DNA of 38,237 bases from Candidatus Omnitrophota bacterium (lineage in GTDB: Bacteria > Omnitrophota > Gorgyraeia > 2-01-FULL-45-10), in NCBI GenBank assembly GCA_026387165.1, contig JAPLMG010000114.1, forward strand, positions 1 through 38,237, given 5' to 3'. Shown here one piece after another: positions 34,877-38,237 of the stretch. A program made the position numbers and the translations under genes. Position 1 is the stretch's first letter; every line of letters begins with the position of its first letter. The notes under the pieces were generated by a model, which did no database searches, had not been told where the DNA came from, and saw only the letters and a program-made list of their open reading frames with translations.

Positions 34877-35053
34877 TCATTTACCGCCATTCAATAATTT
34901 CTTTATATGATACTGTTGTATTTTTCTCGGCTTATACTTACCATTCAGCCAGCGGTTAACAGTAGCGAATGCAACGCCTAATTCTTTCGCGAGCTGTTCC
35001 TGGGTAATTTTATTCTCAAGGCGATATTGTTCAAGTTCCTGTATGAGGGTCAT
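34877..35053 (-). CDS. Small XRE-type helix-turn-helix regulator
   Basis: This 58-aa protein is almost wholly one helix-turn-helix domain. It has 'NKITQEQLAKELGVAFATVN' followed by 'RWLNGKYKP', the Cro/C1/XRE pattern from about residue 15 to 42. It ends with a basic tail. It lies between the NYN nuclease and the Shango-like operon on the same strand, so control of the operon or of the element is likely. A promoter (35064-35090) ends ten bases before the ATG and no ribosome binding site is visible, so the mRNA may be nearly leaderless. Confidence 0.8.
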   Translation of the reverse strand: MTLIQELEQYRLENKITQEQLAKELGVAFATVNRWLNGKYKPRKIQQYHIKKLLNGGK

Positions 35054-35063
35054 AATATGACAC

Positions 35064-35090
35064 TTTATAACACTATTTGGGGCAAGTCAA
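35064..35090 (-). promoter_or_regulatory. Promoter of the XRE regulator gene
   Basis: Minus strand: TTGACT (35090-35085), a 15-base spacer, TATAAA (35069-35064) with TGT before it. The decamer GTGTCATATT (35054-35063) follows directly, and the same GTGTCATATT recurs at 34719-34728 just before the TerB gene. Confidence 0.5.
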
Positions 35091-35184
35091 GCGGAATATG
35101 GGGAGAGGTCCGTGCGGCTATCTATCTTTGTGATCATAATGGTATTGCAGGACGAAAAGGAAGAGGTGTCAATGAAAAAAAAGG

Positions 35185-35829
35185 TTACTTATTAGATTTA
35201 GGTTGCGATGGCCCCCTATAATCGCGAGGATCTATACAGGTATCATAAGTCTGCCTATCGATTTTAATCCATTCTGTTTTATTGATACCTCTTGAATTCG
35301 TATAAGTTGGGCTTACGGGGAAGGCAGATGCTATTCTTATCCAACGTTTTTGCTCAATCGATATTACCCTAATCTCATCGGCTACTTCGCTTAAATCTTG
35401 ATCCTGGCTAAAAACTAGTGCTACATCATATACTTTTTGATGGGCAAGACGAATAATGTCGAGAGCTATGCGAATATCTATGCCTTTTTCTCGCCCCACA
35501 AGGAAAGTGTGAACATTGCCATTCGGAAGTGTTATTTTTTCATTATTATAACGTAGAGACCTTGAATATACTTCAATTCCTACCTGGCCCATAGAGGCTA
35601 ATTTATTATTCCAAAAAGTATTCCAAAAAATATTATCTTGAACATCAGGCACGCCAGTATAGAAACATATCTTGGCTAAATCCCATCCCTTAGAAGAACA
35701 TATTTTCTCTGACAGTTTTTTAATATCATAGTTAGGGTAAATATAGCCAAAGGCGTCTTTAGCGCCTCTATATAAGCACTGGCCATCAACAAAAACTACT
35801 GCCTTTTTTATAGTGGGTTCTTTTGCCAT
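35185..35829 (-). CDS. NYN-domain (PIN-like) ribonuclease
   Basis: This 214-aa protein has the LabA/NYN pattern: VVFVDGQCLYRGAK at residues ~11-24 (first catalytic Asp), FLVGREKGIDIRIALDIIRLA in the middle (Lys-Gly-Asp...Asp) and VALVFSQDQDLSEVADEI (Asp pair in place of the usual SGDGDF). NYN proteins are metal-dependent RNases of the PIN/FLAP superfamily. Here the product could cleave RNA as part of the island's defence or control. AGGAG lies six bases before the ATG, and it has a near-consensus promoter at 35929-35956 with a GC hairpin in its leader. Confidence 0.82.
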   Translation of the reverse strand: MAKEPTIKKAVVFVDGQCLYRGAKDAFGYIYPNYDIKKLSEKICSSKGWDLAKICFYTGVPDVQDNIFWNTFWNNKLASMGQVGIEVYSRSLRYNNEKITLPNGNVHTFLVGREKGIDIRIALDIIRLAHQKVYDVALVFSQDQDLSEVADEIRVISIEQKRWIRIASAFPVSPTYTNSRGINKTEWIKIDRQTYDTCIDPRDYRGPSQPKSNK

Positions 35830-35851
35830 TTTCGACTCCTATAACGAATAA

Positions 35852-35884
35852 CCCCGCCCGAACCTTTGCAGGAATCAAGCGGGG
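35852..35884. repeat. Leader hairpin upstream of the NYN gene
   Basis: CCCCGC and GCGGGG enclose a nested CCT/AGG pair. It is inside the leader between the NYN promoter and its ribosome binding site. No T-tract follows toward the gene, so it looks more like an RNA structure than a terminator. Confidence 0.5.
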
Positions 35885-35928
35885 ATCAAGTAAACTTATA
35901 TAGTATCTATCATTTCTGAAGCAAAGTA

Positions 35929-35956
35929 ATTATACCATGAAAAACATCTTTGTCAA
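35929..35956 (-). promoter_or_regulatory. Near-consensus promoter of the NYN gene
   Basis: Minus strand: perfect TTGACA (35956-35951), a 16-base spacer, perfect TATAAT (35934-35929) with TGG before it. It is the strongest promoter in the window by sequence, and it separates the NYN/XRE/Shango block from the mobile-element genes upstream. Confidence 0.75.
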
Positions 35957-35992
35957 GCCTTCCTTTAACAAAAAATACTTCCTTTTTTCTGC

Positions 35993-36181
35993 CTAACTTA
36001 CCGACCAGACTAATGAAACTACCCAGCCCAAAACAGTCCATCCCAAAAGAAGGTTTAACAAAAATATAGCGAGCTTATTTTTATGCTGCTTTAAAAAGGC
36101 TACGAGAGTCGGCAGAAAATAAAACGCGAATATTAAAACGATCGCCAGCAGCTCAACTAACGATAATTCCTGCATCTGCAT
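35993..36181 (-). CDS. Superinfection immunity-like small membrane protein
   Basis: This 62-aa protein has two hydrophobic helices with the family pattern 'YFLPTLVAFLKQHKNK' and 'IFLLNLLLGWTVLGWVVSLV'. It matches the Imm_superinfect family, named from phage T4 Imm, which blocks DNA entry of a second phage. Many chromosomal members have no proven role. It lies three bases after the upstream membrane-protein gene, so the two are probably translated together. In this island an entry-exclusion function is plausible but unproven. Confidence 0.72.
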   Translation of the reverse strand: MQMQELSLVELLAIVLIFAFYFLPTLVAFLKQHKNKLAIFLLNLLLGWTVLGWVVSLVWSVS

Positions 36182-36184
36182 GGG

Positions 36185-37114
36185 TTAATACTCTCTTTCA
36201 AAAGCTATTGCACTTCCTGTTTTCTTGCTCATCATTAAGGCTAAATCTAGCAATGCCCAAATCCCAAAAACTATGGCTGATAATCCTAAAGCAATTACCA
36301 GAAATAGCCGGCCTTCTTTCAGTATAAAGCCATGCCAAAAGCTCCAGAGGATTACCTGCCAACCTTCATTGCTAAAGGCCAAGATCGGTTCATGATACCC
36401 AATCCTCGCGAACCAGTAACTGAATACCCAATACAGGTAATACATCCATAGAAAGAAGCTCCTTGTGGCTAAGGCAATAAATAAAACCCCTATTCCTACC
36501 AAGCCTAATACGTCATAGGGAGTGAGATTTTCTTTGAATATGTTACCCATCGCCTTGGATAAAAGCACCGTTTCGGAATACACCCAGGAGTATCTCTCTT
36601 CCAGTCTTGCAAGGAAAAGATAGGGCTTTAATCTTTCCATATCACCTGTCCTGCCGGTTTTCTTAAGAAAGTCATTAAAATCACTTACCGAAAGGCTTCC
36701 TAAGTTTCGGTCCGGATTTTTAAGATCATGGCAGATAGCCCGGGAGCAGCTGCCGGTTAAAGTAAAGGCCTTCTTAAGACCATAGCTAGTGCCGGAAGGC
36801 GCAAAATCAAACTTCCATGATCCGGGAATCCCAAAATAGCCTGTTCTCATAAAATAGGCTGATTCCCGGTTATCTCTAGTGACATCTCGTGGCGGCACAA
36901 CCATCATAAGGGCGCTGGCACCAGATATATCCTCTAAAGAAGAGCCTAAAAGGCCGGTCTTCACTACCACGGGGATATCAGGATAAGGCCCAAAGAAGGC
37001 GGCCTTCCTTGCGTAATTTAGGCCAACATACCACCCGAAGCCTACATAAACAATCGGAAGCAGTAATAGCACCCTTATGAAAAACTTTTTTACGCAAAGA
37101 TATCTATTTATCAT
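36185..37114 (-). CDS. Unrecognised membrane protein
   Basis: The product has 309 aa and I do not recognise the family. One N-terminal hydrophobic helix (about residues 12-30) is followed by a soluble region to ~205 with 'SCSRAICHDLKNPDRNL'. Three or four hydrophobic helices follow at ~207-300 (YDVLGLVGIGVLFIALA, FFLWMYYLYWVFSYW, LFLVIALGLSAIVFGIWALL). The start overlaps the end of the replication-relaxation-like gene by 11 bases. The gene is co-directional with, and three bases from, the superinfection-immunity-like gene. The context suggests an element-borne envelope or transfer function. Confidence 0.6.
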   Translation of the reverse strand: MINRYLCVKKFFIRVLLLLPIVYVGFGWYVGLNYARKAAFFGPYPDIPVVVKTGLLGSSLEDISGASALMMVVPPRDVTRDNRESAYFMRTGYFGIPGSWKFDFAPSGTSYGLKKAFTLTGSCSRAICHDLKNPDRNLGSLSVSDFNDFLKKTGRTGDMERLKPYLFLARLEERYSWVYSETVLLSKAMGNIFKENLTPYDVLGLVGIGVLFIALATRSFFLWMYYLYWVFSYWFARIGYHEPILAFSNEGWQVILWSFWHGFILKEGRLFLVIALGLSAIVFGIWALLDLALMMSKKTGSAIAFEREY

Positions 37115-37889
37115 GGCTCTTATCCACTCTATCGTATATTAACCTCAAAGCCTCTTTTATCGTCATATATTCATCCTGATAAAAACACATACCTATATCA
37201 AGTGAAAGTAAGTCAGCCACTATAAACGCTCTCTTAGAAAACTCAGGTTTTATATAAAAGAGCCTATTTTTAATGCCGTCGAAATTAGAGCTTGAGGAGG
37301 CTGCTATCAAGACAACATCGTATCTTGAGTGTTCGGGCATGGCATAGGATATTTCGCGGCTATAACCATATACCACAACCTCCCAGGCACTCTTTTTCTT
37401 ATACCAGGTCTCAACCTCTAAGGCTATTTTTACACCGGGAGATGTTACTATAACACCATCCGGGATCTTGCTTCTTGTCTTGCGGTCTTTTCTTATGACC
37501 CACTCGGGTATCCATTCTTTTATCTCCAGCTGCTTATAGATAGAAAAATAGCTCTCAATAACGGCTTTTTGATGCTCAAGGGTATTAAGGCCGGCGTTCT
37601 TGTGATTGAAGCGGTAATAGCCGCTAAATGGCTCATATTTAGAGATACATTCCTTACCTCTTTGGGTTAAATAGTAAACCTTAAGGCTTAAGGCTGGCTC
37701 ACGGTAGGCAGCGATAAGGCCCCGCTTAACAGAGTAGTCTATTAACCAGCGCTGGTATGATAGCCCAAGCCTGTCTTGGCCAAACTTAAAGAGCTGTTCT
37801 CTTGTGGCATATCTGAAGATAAATATAAACCTAAGCAGCATCCCGATCCTATACGCTTGCTCTTCCTTGGTTATCCTACCTTTTCCCAT
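37104..37889 (-). CDS. Replication-relaxation-like winged-helix protein
   Basis: This 261-aa protein has an N-terminal winged helix ('RFIFIFRYATREQLFKFGQD...WLIDYSVKRGLIAAYR...YYLTQRGKECI', about residues 15-85) followed by an alpha/beta part with 'KIPDGVIVTSPGVKIALEVE' near 145-165, nuclease-like in pattern. This layout fits the replication-relaxation family found on plasmids and integrative elements. Its ATG (37887-37889) directly abuts the right inverted repeat, and its ribosome binding site AGGTGA lies inside that repeat. The function is probably element replication or transfer control. Confidence 0.6.
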   Translation of the reverse strand: MGKGRITKEEQAYRIGMLLRFIFIFRYATREQLFKFGQDRLGLSYQRWLIDYSVKRGLIAAYREPALSLKVYYLTQRGKECISKYEPFSGYYRFNHKNAGLNTLEHQKAVIESYFSIYKQLEIKEWIPEWVIRKDRKTRSKIPDGVIVTSPGVKIALEVETWYKKKSAWEVVVYGYSREISYAMPEHSRYDVVLIAASSSSNFDGIKNRLFYIKPEFSKRAFIVADLLSLDIGMCFYQDEYMTIKEALRLIYDRVDKSHDK

Positions 37890-38052
37890 CTATTTTTCAC
37901 CTTTCGTTTTGGTGAGGTTCTCTTCTCTTGGCTTAAAGAGTGTTTAAGTGATTTTTTCTCCCTAAAGCCATGCGGTTACCTTCGCCAGAAGTCTTGTCGG
38001 AATTGGGCGAAGGTAACCGCATGGGGTTTAGCGTAAGTGCTTGGGGATAAAG
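37890..38052 (-). repeat. Right copy of the 163-bp island-flanking inverted repeat
   Basis: This copy is inverted relative to 25549-25711. It contains perfect 19-base arms, CCATGCGGTTACCTTCGCC (37968-37986) and GGCGAAGGTAACCGCATGG (38006-38024), around a 19-base loop. It forms the complete leader of the replication-relaxation-like gene. The longer ORF that can be read through it has no family resemblance. Confidence 0.9.
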
Positions 38053-38146
38053 AACATCTTTAAAAAATAATTCACAAATTAATGCACTATAAATTACGCG
38101 GCTAATGCATACCTCAAAGTGAATTCCTTGAGAATTAAAATGCGAA

Positions 38147-38237
38147 TTAATCATGCCCTAAAGGTGATGGTCCGACTGCTTTCTTATGGTCATATACTCT
38201 TACAGTTCGTTTCATATAGCCCCTTCGATTGTAGGTC
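38147..38237 (-). CDS. Possible C-terminal end of an unknown protein (cut by window edge)
   Basis: From the window edge the minus strand reads 29 codons (TYNRRGYMKRTVRVYDHKKA, then VGPSPLGHD) to a TAA at 38147-38149. The basic composition is compatible with a protein tail, but nothing identifies it. The 94 bases between its stop and the right repeat are A+T-rich with no clear signal. Confidence 0.3.
   Translation of the reverse strand, partial: TYNRRGYMKRTVRVYDHKKAVGPSPLGHD

Larger units (their letters stand above)
25549..38052. mobile_element. 12.5-kb inverted-repeat-bounded defence island
   Basis: Two ~163-bp inverted repeats bound this segment. All its genes are accessory: Shango-like operon, DUF2779-type nuclease, GHKL/STAS-like pair, XRE regulator, NYN nuclease, superinfection-immunity-like protein and a replication-relaxation-like protein. 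To the eye it is more A+T-rich than the flanking left half, and it almost lacks the palindromic elements frequent there (one GGGGACGGGTCCC remnant at 27130-27142). I find no transposase, integrase or target-site duplication, so the nature of the unit (transposon-like, integrated plasmid, invertible segment) is open. Confidence 0.55.

Noticed and set aside
37933..38154. 73-aa minus-strand ORF at the right edge
   Set aside because: It runs through the flanking inverted repeat and its palindrome, has no family resemblance and no ribosome binding site.

Overview
The window looks like a chromosomal stretch of an uncultured Omnitrophota-type (candidate phylum OP3/Omnitrophica) bacterium. The evidence is a type IV pilin-like protein, very large exported multidomain proteins carrying the 'VIHIQDAHCNY...INLEGG' N-terminal domain that I associate with that phylum, and many short palindromic elements both between and inside genes. 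The assignment is recognition by eye, not a search result. Every gene I can support lies on the minus strand, so transcription runs from high to low coordinates.

Region 1 (about 1-6300) is housekeeping: the 5' part of pyrB, pyrR with a long structured leader, a pilin-like protein, rsmI, glmS, a four-helix-bundle (23S rRNA intervening-sequence type) cassette flanked by short repeats, and nagA. glmS and nagA both produce glucosamine-6-phosphate. nagA carries two in-frame palindromic insertions.

Region 2 (about 6300-25230) is almost entirely two giant genes. One (13950-25226, 3758 aa) has a signal peptide, an Omnitrophota-type N-terminal domain, hydrophobic segments, a long helical/TPR-like region and a complete UPF1/DNA2-like superfamily 1 helicase. 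The other (6304-13254, 2316 aa) has a possible CheD-like domain, a methyltransferase and a GNAT domain. It is preceded in the same frame by a 126-aa signal-peptide ORF, from which it is separated by one TAA codon.

Region 3 (25549-38052) is a 12.5-kb segment bounded by two nearly identical ~163-bp inverted repeats, each holding its own 19-bp-arm palindrome. It contains a three-gene operon of a TerB-N/TerB/TerB-C protein, a BrxD-like (DUF2791-type) ATPase and an Lhr-like helicase, the composition and order of the Shango anti-phage system. Around it lie a DUF2779-type RecB-like/DEDDy nuclease, a GHKL ATPase with a STAS-like (DUF4325-type) partner, a small XRE regulator, a NYN-domain ribonuclease, a superinfection-immunity-like membrane protein, an unrecognised membrane protein and a replication-relaxation-like winged-helix protein whose start codon abuts the right repeat. 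I read this as a mobile or invertible defence island.

Nine promoters can be read by eye, and all have extended -10 boxes (TGn-TATAAT type). No tRNA, rRNA, CRISPR array or recognisable transposase was found.
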